A DNA stretch of 6,294 bases. Source: Gammaproteobacteria bacterium. GTDB taxonomy: Bacteria > Pseudomonadota > Gammaproteobacteria > Chromatiales > Chromatiaceae. Each line of letters opens with the position of its first letter. The first letter of the stretch is position 1. The stretch lies in NCBI GenBank assembly GCA_029287695.1, contig JARFQQ010000118.1, positions 1-6,294 of the forward strand. Reading direction: 5' to 3'. Position numbers and translations under genes: made by a program. Positions 1-6,294 of this stretch are shown here, in pieces. A model generated the notes under the pieces. That model saw only the letters and a program-made list of their open reading frames with translations, was not told where the DNA came from and did not search any database.

Positions 1-1
1 G

Positions 2-424
2 CTTATCAACTGGGCGCGGACCGGTTCCATGTGGCCGATGACTTTCGGCCTGGCGTGCTGTGCTGTCGAAATGATGCACGCTGCTGCATCCCGCTACGAC
101 ATGGACCGGTTCGGCATCCTTTTCCGCCCGAGCCCGCGGCAATCAGATGTCATGATCGTTGCCGGTACCCTTGTGAACAAGATGGCGCCGGCATTGCGCA
201 AGGTTTATGACCAGATGGCCGAGCCGCGCTGGGTCATCTCGATGGGCTCCTGTGCCAATGGTGGTGGTTACTATCACTACTCCTACGCTGTTGTCCGGGG
301 CTGTGACCGCATCGTGCCTGTGGATGTCTACGTGCCGGGGTGTCCGCCCACGGCCGAGGCGCTGCTTTACGGCATTATGCAACTGCAGAACAAGATCAGG
401 CGCACAAACACCATCGCGCGTTAA
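2..424 (+). CDS. nuoB: NADH-quinone oxidoreductase subunit B (NuoB), 5'-truncated
   Basis: NuoB (PSST/Nqo6 family) holds the terminal 4Fe-4S cluster N2 of complex I and forms part of the quinone site together with NuoD, at the foot of the peripheral arm. The open frame runs from the window edge: codons before the ATG at 29 read LINWARTGS, the normal internal NuoB sequence, so 29 is not the true start. About 18 N-terminal residues are probably missing, since the 140 residues seen would complete the usual length of about 158. Counting from position 2, the N2 ligands are the tandem Cys19-Cys20 (LACC), Cys84 (GSCANGG) and Cys114 (PGCPP). The block [16 protein letters not shown] is also family-typical. 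A Met stands where I would expect Leu in GS(L/M)WPMTFG, which looks conservative. The gene ends in TAA, 21 nt before nuoC. Identity is secure; only the start is unseen. Confidence 0.98.
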   Translation, partial: LINWARTGSMWPMTFGLACCAVEMMHAAASRYDMDRFGILFRPSPRQSDVMIVAGTLVNKMAPALRKVYDQMAEPRWVISMGSCANGGGYYHYSYAVVRGCDRIVPVDVYVPGCPPTAEALLYGIMQLQNKIRRTNTIAR

Positions 425-426
425 TC

Positions 427-435
427 GGAAGGGAG
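427..435 (+). promoter_or_regulatory. Shine-Dalgarno sequence of nuoC
   Basis: The purine run GGAAGGGAG sits in the short nuoB-nuoC gap, 10 nt before the ATG at 446. It is the only untranslated spacer longer than 3 nt in the window. It supports 446 as the nuoC start. Confidence 0.7.
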
Positions 436-445
436 CAACCAATAA

Positions 446-1159
446 ATGTCGCTAGAACAGCGCCTGGACGATCTCGTCGACGAACTGGAGGAAGCCTTCG
501 AGGACCAGGAAGTCGAGGGTGTTGGCTTTCATCGCGCCCGTGGTGAGGTGACATTGACGGTGCCGCGGGAAATCTTCAAGTCTGTGATGGCGCTGCTGCG
601 CAAAGGCAAGCCGTTCCAGTTCGACACCCTGATCGATGTCTGCGGTGTCGATCTGTCGGCCTATGGCCAGTCCGAGTGGTCGACCGGCAATTCAGGTTTC
701 AGTCGTGGTGCAGAGCGGGGCGCTTTCTCGCCGGAACCGGAGAACAGGTTTGCATCTGTCTATCACCTGCTCTCGACGATCCATAATCACCGCGTTCGCG
801 TGAAGACGTTGCTGGATTCCGACAAGCCGATCATCGACACGGTCGTGGATCTCTGGAGCGCGGCCAACTGGTTCGAACGCGAGTCGTTTGATCTTTTTGG
901 CATCCTCTACAAGGGGCACCCCGACCTGCGCCGCGTCCTGACCGACTACGGCTTCATCGGTCACCCGTTCCGCAAGGATTTTCCGCTGGAGGGCACAGTC
1001 GAGATGCGCTACGACCCCGAGCAGAAGCGTGTCGTCTACGAACCTGTCAGCATCGAACCGCGCACACTCGTGGCCCGTGTCATTCGCGAGGACAGCCGCT
1101 ACGAAGAGGGCTGGAAGCCCGAAGAGCCTGAAGGGGAAGAAGAGGAGGCTGCCGGCTGA
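446..1159 (+). CDS. nuoC: NADH-quinone oxidoreductase subunit C (NuoC)
   Basis: NuoC (30 kDa/Nqo5 family) is a cofactor-free subunit that packs against NuoD in the connecting part of the peripheral arm. The 237-residue product carries the family signature at about residues 144-180: ERESFDLFG, then [15 protein letters not shown] and GHPFRKDFP. The segment [22 protein letters not shown] follows in the usual place, at about 185-206. Between the conserved DVCGVDL (64-70) and [10 protein letters not shown] (101-110) lies an insertion of about 30 residues, which many NuoC proteins lack and which resembles that of Xanthomonas-type gammaproteobacteria. The protein ends in a very acidic tail (about 219-237, with EEEE at 231-234). 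The start at 446 has a good ribosome binding site. The stop codon overlaps the nuoD start by one base (TGATG). It is not fused to nuoD, unlike in Escherichia coli. Confidence 0.98.
   Translation: MSLEQRLDDLVDELEEAFEDQEVEGVGFHRARGEVTLTVPREIFKSVMALLRKGKPFQFDTLIDVCGVDLSAYGQSEWSTGNSGFSRGAERGAFSPEPENRFASVYHLLSTIHNHRVRVKTLLDSDKPIIDTVVDLWSAANWFERESFDLFGILYKGHPDLRRVLTDYGFIGHPFRKDFPLEGTVEMRYDPEQKRVVYEPVSIEPRTLVARVIREDSRYEEGWKPEEPEGEEEEAAG
1143..1148 (+). promoter_or_regulatory. Shine-Dalgarno sequence of nuoD, inside nuoC
   Basis: A perfect AGGAGG lies 10 nt before the nuoD ATG at 1159. It is made from the Glu codons of the acidic nuoC tail, so the ribosome site is translated as part of NuoC. With the TGATG overlap this implies translational coupling of nuoC and nuoD. 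Confidence 0.75.
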
Positions 1160-2412
1160 TGTCCGAGATTCGCAACTACACCATTAATTTTGGCCCGCAG
1201 CATCCTTCCGCGCATGGCGTACTGCGCCTCGTGCTGGAAATGGACGGCGAGGTTGTCGAGCGCGCCGATCCGCATGTCGGACTTCTCCATCGCGGCACGG
1301 AAAAGCTTGCCGAGAACAAGCCCTACAACCAGAGTATCGGCTACATGGACCGGCTCGATTACGTCTCCATGATGTGCAACGAGCATGGCTACGTACTCGC
1401 GATCGAAAAACTGCTCGGTATCCAGGCGCCGGAACGCGCCCTCTACATCCGCACCATGTTCGACGAGATCACGCGCATCCTCAATCACCTGATGTGGATC
1501 GGCACGCATGGTCTCGATATTGGCGCCATGACGGTCTTCCTCTACGCTTTTCGCGAACGCGAGGATCTCATGGATTGCTACGAGGCAGTCTCGGGTGCGC
1601 GCATGCACGCCACCTACTACCGCCCCGGCGGCGTCTATCGCGATCTGCCCGGGCAGATGCCGAAATACACGCCCAACCGCTGGGTCGACGAGTCCGAGGT
1701 CAAGCGACGCAATGCCAACCGCGAGGGCTCCCTGCTCGATTTCATCGAGGATTTCACTGACCGCTTCCCGAAGCTGGTTGATGAATACGAAACCCTGTTG
1801 ACCGACAATCGCATCTGGAAACAGCGCACTGTCGGTATCGGCGTCGTCACGCCGGAGCGTGCAAAGAACCTGGGCTTTACAGGACCGATGTTGCGCGGTT
1901 CCGGCATCGCCTGGGACCTGCGCAAGAAGCAGCCCTATGCTGCCTACAACAAGGTCGATTTCGATATTCCCGTCGGCACCAATGGCGACTGCTACGATCG
2001 CTATCTCGTGCGTGTCGAGGAGATGCGACAGTCCAACCGGATCATCAGGCAGTGCATCGAGTGGCTCAGGGCCAATCCGGGGCCGGTGATGATCGATGAC
2101 CACAAGATCGCGCCGCCCAAACGCGCCGACATGAAGGATGACATGGAAGCGCTGATCCACCATTTCAAGCTCTTCACCGAAGGCTACTGCCCCCCGCCGG
2201 GAGAGGTCTATGCTGCCGTCGAGGCGCCAAAGGGCGAGTTTGGCTGCTACATCGTCTCCGACGGCGCCAACAAGCCCTACAGGCTCAAGGTGCGCGCACC
2301 CGGCTTTTCTCACCTGGCCGCGATGGACGAGATGGCGAGGGGGCATATGCTGGCCGACGTGGTCGCCATCATCGGCACCATGGACATTGTATTCGGCGAA
2401 ATAGACAGGTAA
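1159..2412 (+). CDS. nuoD: NADH-quinone oxidoreductase subunit D (NuoD)
   Basis: NuoD (49 kDa/Nqo4 family) forms most of the quinone-binding cavity next to cluster N2 of NuoB. It descends from the large subunit of NiFe hydrogenases but binds no metal. The 417-residue length is normal for unfused proteobacterial NuoD. Conserved parts include GPQHPSAHG (12-20), [12 protein letters not shown] (39-50), [11 protein letters not shown] (65-75) and the C-terminal [18 protein letters not shown]. By alignment from memory, His19 and Tyr68 match the quinone headgroup ligands His38 and Tyr87 of Thermus Nqo4. Asp120 matches the conserved Asp139 that partners the His. Arg45 matches the position dimethylated in the mitochondrial 49 kDa subunit. 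The start shares one base with the nuoC stop, and nuoE begins 2 nt after the TAA. No disruption or unusual domain is seen. Confidence 0.99.
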   Translation: MSEIRNYTINFGPQHPSAHGVLRLVLEMDGEVVERADPHVGLLHRGTEKLAENKPYNQSIGYMDRLDYVSMMCNEHGYVLAIEKLLGIQAPERALYIRTMFDEITRILNHLMWIGTHGLDIGAMTVFLYAFREREDLMDCYEAVSGARMHATYYRPGGVYRDLPGQMPKYTPNRWVDESEVKRRNANREGSLLDFIEDFTDRFPKLVDEYETLLTDNRIWKQRTVGIGVVTPERAKNLGFTGPMLRGSGIAWDLRKKQPYAAYNKVDFDIPVGTNGDCYDRYLVRVEEMRQSNRIIRQCIEWLRANPGPVMIDDHKIAPPKRADMKDDMEALIHHFKLFTEGYCPPPGEVYAAVEAPKGEFGCYIVSDGANKPYRLKVRAPGFSHLAAMDEMARGHMLADVVAIIGTMDIVFGEIDR

Positions 2413-2414
2413 CC

Positions 2415-2909
2415 ATGGCAGTCGACAAAAACACACTGTTCAACGAAGAAATCCGTGCCGAGATTGACAGCTGGATTGCCAAGTATCCTGCGGACTGGAA
2501 GCAGTCCGCCTGCATGCCTGCGTTGACAATCGTGCAGGAGAGCAACGGCGGCTGGTTGACGTCCGAACTCATGGATGATGTGGCCGCCTACCTCGATATG
2601 CCGCCGATCGCGGTCTACGAGGTTGCGACATTCTATTCGATGTACGAACACAAGCCGGTCGGGCGTCACAAGATTTGCCTTTGCACAAACGTCTCCTGCC
2701 TCATCAATAACTGCGATTCCATCTACGAGCACCTGAAGAACAAGCTTGGTATCGGGTTCGGCGAAGTGACCGGGGATGGCAGGTTCAGCCTCAAGGAAGT
2801 GGAGTGTCTCGGCGCCTGTGGTGGTGCACCCATGATGCAGATCGGCGACAAGTATTACGAAAACCTGACACCGGAGATCGTTGACTCGATCCTGGAGGAG
2901 CTCGACTGA
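2415..2909 (+). CDS. nuoE: NADH-quinone oxidoreductase subunit E (NuoE)
   Basis: NuoE (24 kDa/Nqo2 family) is the thioredoxin-fold subunit of the NADH-dehydrogenase module. It carries the off-path 2Fe-2S cluster N1a, close to the FMN of NuoF. The 164-residue product is of usual length. An N-terminal helical region (about 1-80, including [15 protein letters not shown] at 63-77) precedes the thioredoxin-like domain. The N1a ligands are visible as Cys90-x4-Cys95 (CTNVSC) and Cys131-x3-Cys135 (CLGAC). Cys88 and Cys100 are extra cysteines close by and do not fit the motif. The ATG at 2415 follows the nuoD stop by 2 nt, with only a weak ribosome site (ACAGG, 2405-2409), so initiation may depend on coupling to nuoD. 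Its stop overlaps the nuoF start by one base. Confidence 0.98.
   Translation: MAVDKNTLFNEEIRAEIDSWIAKYPADWKQSACMPALTIVQESNGGWLTSELMDDVAAYLDMPPIAVYEVATFYSMYEHKPVGRHKICLCTNVSCLINNCDSIYEHLKNKLGIGFGEVTGDGRFSLKEVECLGACGGAPMMQIGDKYYENLTPEIVDSILEELD
2894..2900 (+). promoter_or_regulatory. Shine-Dalgarno sequence of nuoF, inside nuoE
   Basis: GGAGGAG lies 8 nt before the nuoF ATG at 2909. It is made from the Glu-Glu codons near the NuoE C-terminus (LEELD). It supports 2909 as the start and repeats the arrangement at the nuoC/nuoD junction. Confidence 0.7.
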
Positions 2910-4177
2910 TGGCCAACGAAGTCTGCTTTCGTACACTTGAGAAATCCGAAGCTCCGTGGAAGATCGACGAGTACCGCAAGCTCGGCGGCTACGAAATGCT
3001 GGAGAAGATCATCAGGGAGCAGACGCCTCCCGACGAGATCATCGAGCAGGTCAAGATCTCCAACCTGCGCGGCCGCGGCGGTGCGGGCTTTCCAACGGGG
3101 CTCAAGTGGAGCTTCATCAACCGCACCACGCCGGAGGAGAAATACGTCGTCTGCAACTCGGACGAGGGCGAGCCCGGCACCTTCAAGGATCGCGATATCC
3201 TGCGCTACAACCCGCACCAGCTCATCGAGGGCATGATTATCTGCGGTTATGTCATTGGCGGGGTCGCAGGCTACAACTACATTCGTGGCGAGTTCGTCGA
3301 GCCCACGAGGCGCTTTGAAGCAGCCCTCGAGGAGGCGCGTGCCGCCGGTTATCTCGGCAGGAACATCCTCGGCTCCGGCTGGGACTTCGATTTGCACACG
3401 CATCTCGGCGCCGGCGCCTACATTTGTGGCGAAGAAACAGCACTGCTCGAGTCCATCGAGGGCAAGAAGGGGCAGCCACGCTTCAAGCCACCGTTCCCGG
3501 CACAGTTCGGCCTCTTCGGCAAGCCGACTGTCATCAACAATACCGAGTCTTTCGCATCCGTGCCGATGATCCTCTCCGAAGGCGGCGAGTGGTTTCGTGA
3601 CATTGGTGTCGAGAACAGCGGTGGCCCCAAGCTCTTCTCTGTATCCGGCAACGTAAACAGGCCGGGCAACTTCGAGGTGCCGCTCGGCACGCCCTTCAGC
3701 GAGCTGCTCGACATGGCGGGGGGCATGCGTGACGGTCGCAAGCTCAAGGCCGTGATTCCCGGCGGTTCATCAGCGCCTGTCATCCCGGGCGACATCATGA
3801 TGGACCTCAACATGGATTACGACAGCATCCAGAATGCCGGCTCCATGCTCGGATCGGGAGCCGTAATCGTCATGGACGATACCAACTGCATGGTCAAGGT
3901 GCTCGACCGCATCTCCTACTTCTACTACGAAGAGTCCTGCGGCCAGTGCACGCCCTGTCGCGAGGGAACGGGCTGGATGCATCGCGTGATACACCGTATC
4001 GAAACCGGCAAGGGCAAGCCGGAGGATCTCGACCTGCTCGTGGATGTTGCTGCCAAGATCGCGGGCCGCACTATCTGCGCGCTCGGTGATGCCGCCGCGC
4101 TGCCGGTCGCAAGCTTTATCCAGCATTACCGCGACGAGTTCCAGTACCACATCGATCACAAGAAGTGCATGGTTTAG
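2909..4177 (+). CDS. nuoF: NADH-quinone oxidoreductase subunit F, NADH- and FMN-binding (NuoF)
   Basis: NuoF (51 kDa/Nqo1 family) is the electron entry point: it oxidises NADH, accepts hydride on FMN and passes electrons to the 4Fe-4S cluster N3. The 422-residue length is normal. The glycine-rich nucleotide/flavin loop [13 protein letters not shown] is at 55-67. The flavin-site block [15 protein letters not shown] is at 82-96, and [15 protein letters not shown] at 171-185. A SLBB-type region lies at about 243-330. The N3 ligands are Cys344-x2-Cys347-x2-Cys350 (CGQCTPC) and Cys390 (TICALGD). The C-terminal [12 protein letters not shown] is typical of proteobacterial NuoF. The start is set by TGATG overlap with nuoE and a strong internal ribosome site. 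The stop is TAG, 3 nt before nuoG. The related NAD-reducing hydrogenase and formate dehydrogenase subunits are excluded by the surrounding nuo genes. Confidence 0.99.
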   Translation: MANEVCFRTLEKSEAPWKIDEYRKLGGYEMLEKIIREQTPPDEIIEQVKISNLRGRGGAGFPTGLKWSFINRTTPEEKYVVCNSDEGEPGTFKDRDILRYNPHQLIEGMIICGYVIGGVAGYNYIRGEFVEPTRRFEAALEEARAAGYLGRNILGSGWDFDLHTHLGAGAYICGEETALLESIEGKKGQPRFKPPFPAQFGLFGKPTVINNTESFASVPMILSEGGEWFRDIGVENSGGPKLFSVSGNVNRPGNFEVPLGTPFSELLDMAGGMRDGRKLKAVIPGGSSAPVIPGDIMMDLNMDYDSIQNAGSMLGSGAVIVMDDTNCMVKVLDRISYFYYEESCGQCTPCREGTGWMHRVIHRIETGKGKPEDLDLLVDVAAKIAGRTICALGDAAALPVASFIQHYRDEFQYHIDHKKCMV

Positions 4178-4180
4178 GCA

Positions 4181-6294
4181 ATGTCAGAAGAACAGACCAT
4201 CACAATCCACGTAGACGGCCAGGCGCTCGAGGCGAAAGCCGGGCAGATGCTGATCGAAGTGACAGATGCGGCAGGTATCACGGTGCCGCGTTTCTGTTAT
4301 CACAAGAACCTCTCCATTGCGGCCAACTGCCGGATGTGCCTGGTCGAAGTGGAGAATGCGCCCAAGCCGTTACCGGCCTGTGCGACGCCATGCATGGATG
4401 GCATGAAAGTCTTTACCAGGTCGCCCCTCGCCCGCGAGGCGCAAAAGGGCACCATGGAATTCCTGCTGATCAACCATCCGCTCGACTGTCCGATCTGCGA
4501 CCAGGGGGGCGAATGCGAGCTCCAGGACGTGGCCCTCGGCTATGGTGGCGATGTCTCGCGTTTCACAGAGCGCAAGCGTGTTGTTCCCGATCCCGATATC
4601 GGTCCGCTCGTAGCGACCGATATGACGCGTTGTATCCACTGCACGCGCTGTGTCCGATTCGGACAGGAGATCGCCGGTTTGCGCGAACTCGGAGCAACCG
4701 GTCGCGGCGAGCACACCACAATCGGCACCTACGTGGCCCATGCCATGAGTTCCGAGCTCTCGGGCAATGTCATCGACCTCTGCCCTGTTGGCGCGCTGAC
4801 CTCCAAACCCTTCCGCTTCCAGGCGCGGTCCTGGGAGATGAGCCAGCATGCAACCATTGCGCCACATGACTGTGTCGGCTCCAGCATCTATGTCCACAAA
4901 CGCCGCAGCGACATCCTGCGCGTCGTCCCGAAAGAAAACGAGACAGTCAACGAGACCTGGATATCGGACCGGGACCGTTACAGCTACACCGGGCTGGAGC
5001 ACCCTGATCGCCTCACCGTGCCGATGGTCCGCGACAACGGGAAATGGAGCGAGGCAACCTGGGAAGAGGCTCTGAGGCGGGCTGCAGACGCCATCGCAAT
5101 CACACGTGGCGGCGAGGATAATTTAGGAACGCTGGTTTCTCCCTCTGCCACGCTCGAGGAGATGGCACTCGCTGCGAAGATCACGCGCGCCATGGGCAGC
5201 AGGGCGATCGATCACCGTCTCATGCAGGCTGATTTCCGTCACAGGCAGTCGACGCCCTGGCTCGGAATGACACTCGCGGATCTCGAAAAGGCTGATGCCG
5301 TCCTGCTCGTTGGATCCAACGCACGCAAGGAACAGCCCCTCGTCAACCACCGCATCCGAAAGGCAGCGCTGAGAGGCGCGGCCGTGATGGCTGTCAATCC
5401 TGTTGATTTCGACTTCAACTACGCGCTGGCACACTCGGTTGTCGCAGCCCCATCGGCCCTGGCGGGTGCGATCGACAACGCCGACATAAAATCGGTTCTG
5501 TCGGAGGCCGGCAATGCCGTCGTGCTCGTTGGCGAAACAGCTACCTCCTGTCCCGATTACAGCCTGATTTGCAAGGCTGCTGCCGACCTGGCACTGGCGA
5601 CCGGCTCGGCACTCGGCTTCCTGACTGCAGGCGCCAATACCGCCGGTGCCTGGATGGCCGGCGCAGTCGATGCAGACGCCAGCGCTCCGGTCACCGAGAC
5701 TGCACGGCGCGGCTGGATGCTGGTTGGTATCGAGCCCGAGTTCGACTGCATCCGGGGCAGACAGGCCTCCGAGGCAATCGCTCGCAGCAGCAATGTTGTC
5801 GCATTGACGGCCTGGCGCACGCCGGCTCTCGAGGAGACAGCAACCGTCATGCTGCCGATCGGGCATTTCACGGAAACATCAGGAACTTATGTCAACTGCC
5901 AGGGTGACAGACAGGCCTTTACAGGCATCGTCGAGCCCAGAGGTGATGCGCGCCCGGCCTGGAAGGTGCTGCGAGTGCTCGGCAATCTGCTCGATGTCGA
6001 GGGCATGGAATACAACAGCAGTGAGGAAATTCGTGACGAGGTATTTGCCAATGTCTCCGAACTCACGGCCAACAGCGTGACACTCGATGGCGCCTGGCAG
6101 AACGAAGCTGCAGCGGGCCTCGAGCGTATCGCAACGCCTGCCCCCTATATGACAGACGGCATCACACGTCGTGCAACACCGCTGCACGCGACGGTTGACG
6201 GGGTCTGGGGGATCTCCATGAGCCCTGCGACAGCCTCGAATCTCGGTATTGCCGAGGGTGACAGCGTCGTGCTGAAGCAGGGAGAGGGCAGCGC
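4181..6294 (+). CDS. nuoG: NADH-quinone oxidoreductase subunit G (NuoG), 3'-truncated
   Basis: NuoG (75 kDa/Nqo3 family) relays electrons from NuoF towards NuoI. The frame is open for 704 codons to the window edge; proteobacterial NuoG is usually near 780-800 residues, so perhaps 80-100 are missing. Domains in order: a ferredoxin-like domain (about 5-80) with N1b ligands Cys39, Cys50, Cys53 and Cys67; a His-Cys3 motif for N5 (His99, Cys103, Cys106, Cys112); N4 ligands Cys151, Cys154, Cys157 and Cys201; then a molybdopterin-oxidoreductase-like region (about 220 onwards, with ISDRDRYSY at 261-269). In this family that region carries no molybdenum cofactor. The four Cys of optional cluster N7 are replaced. 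The ATG lies 3 nt after the nuoF stop with little ribosome-site match (only AGG at 4176-4178), but the next in-frame ATG (codon 23) would cut the ferredoxin fold. The Ala-rich middle (about 415-510) is variable, as usual. Confidence 0.98.
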   Translation, partial: MSEEQTITIHVDGQALEAKAGQMLIEVTDAAGITVPRFCYHKNLSIAANCRMCLVEVENAPKPLPACATPCMDGMKVFTRSPLAREAQKGTMEFLLINHPLDCPICDQGGECELQDVALGYGGDVSRFTERKRVVPDPDIGPLVATDMTRCIHCTRCVRFGQEIAGLRELGATGRGEHTTIGTYVAHAMSSELSGNVIDLCPVGALTSKPFRFQARSWEMSQHATIAPHDCVGSSIYVHKRRSDILRVVPKENETVNETWISDRDRYSYTGLEHPDRLTVPMVRDNGKWSEATWEEALRRAADAIAITRGGEDNLGTLVSPSATLEEMALAAKITRAMGSRAIDHRLMQADFRHRQSTPWLGMTLADLEKADAVLLVGSNARKEQPLVNHRIRKAALRGAAVMAVNPVDFDFNYALAHSVVAAPSALAGAIDNADIKSVLSEAGNAVVLVGETATSCPDYSLICKAAADLALATGSALGFLTAGANTAGAWMAGAVDADASAPVTETARRGWMLVGIEPEFDCIRGRQASEAIARSSNVVALTAWRTPALEETATVMLPIGHFTETSGTYVNCQGDRQAFTGIVEPRGDARPAWKVLRVLGNLLDVEGMEYNSSEEIRDEVFANVSELTANSVTLDGAWQNEAAAGLERIATPAPYMTDGITRRATPLHATVDGVWGISMSPATASNLGIAEGDSVVLKQGEGS

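Noticed and set aside
29..31. ATG at 29 as the nuoB start.
   Set aside because: The in-frame codons upstream (INWARTGS) are conserved NuoB sequence, so the gene begins before the window.
2190..4509. Homopolymer runs (six C near 2190, six G near 3718 and six G at 4504) as possible frameshift or slippage sites.
   Set aside because: The NuoD, NuoF and NuoG frames read through them without interruption and the encoded residues match the families, so there is no sign of a frameshift.
4165..4869. A 234-codon + strand open frame overlapping the start of nuoG.
   Set aside because: It is a shifted-frame shadow. The nuoG frame beginning at 4181 encodes all expected Fe-S motifs, while this frame gives an Arg/His/Pro-rich translation with no family features.
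4370..5866. Two long minus-strand open frames (4370-5002 and 5123-5866) opposite nuoG.
   Set aside because: Both lie entirely within nuoG, have no recognisable motifs, and are explained by the codon bias of nuoG on the opposite strand.
1..6294. A novel system, mobile element, CRISPR array, tRNA/rRNA or defence gene in the window.
   Set aside because: The six nuo genes account for essentially every base. The gaps are 21, 2 and 3 nt, with no repeats, insertion-sequence ends or spare coding space.

Overview
The whole 6.3 kb window is part of a nuo operon, encoding the peripheral (hydrophilic) arm of the proton-pumping NADH:quinone oxidoreductase (respiratory complex I). Six genes lie head to tail on the + strand in the usual order: nuoB (5' end outside the window), nuoC, nuoD, nuoE, nuoF and nuoG (3' end outside the window). 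Nearly every base is coding. The junctions are a 21-nt gap (B/C), a 1-nt TGATG overlap (C/D), a 2-nt gap (D/E), another 1-nt TGATG overlap (E/F) and a 3-nt gap (F/G), so this looks like one translationally coupled transcript. No promoter or terminator is visible; nuoA and the promoter should lie upstream, and nuoH-N downstream.

The products form one electron path. NuoF takes electrons from NADH on FMN and passes them to cluster N3. NuoE carries the side cluster N1a. NuoG carries N1b, N4 and N5. The chain continues through NuoI (not in the window) to cluster N2 in NuoB, and quinone is reduced at the NuoB/NuoD interface. NuoC is the small structural partner of NuoD. The ligand residues for N2, N1a, N3, N1b, N4 and N5, and the main quinone-site residues of NuoD, can all be read. 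The optional cluster N7 is absent from NuoG.

The organism is most likely a proteobacterium, probably gammaproteobacterial. NuoC and NuoD are separate genes rather than the fused NuoCD of enteric bacteria. NuoC has an insertion (about residues 72-100) that I recall from Xanthomonas-type and related gammaproteobacterial proteins. The NuoB C-terminus (RRTNTIAR) and the general wording of NuoD and NuoF match beta/gammaproteobacterial forms. Base composition looks moderately GC-rich (around 60% by eye). The assignment is from remembered family patterns, not a search.

I found no mobile element, RNA gene, CRISPR array, repeat family or unknown gene. This is an ordinary housekeeping region; the findings are small points of detail and I do not claim a new system.
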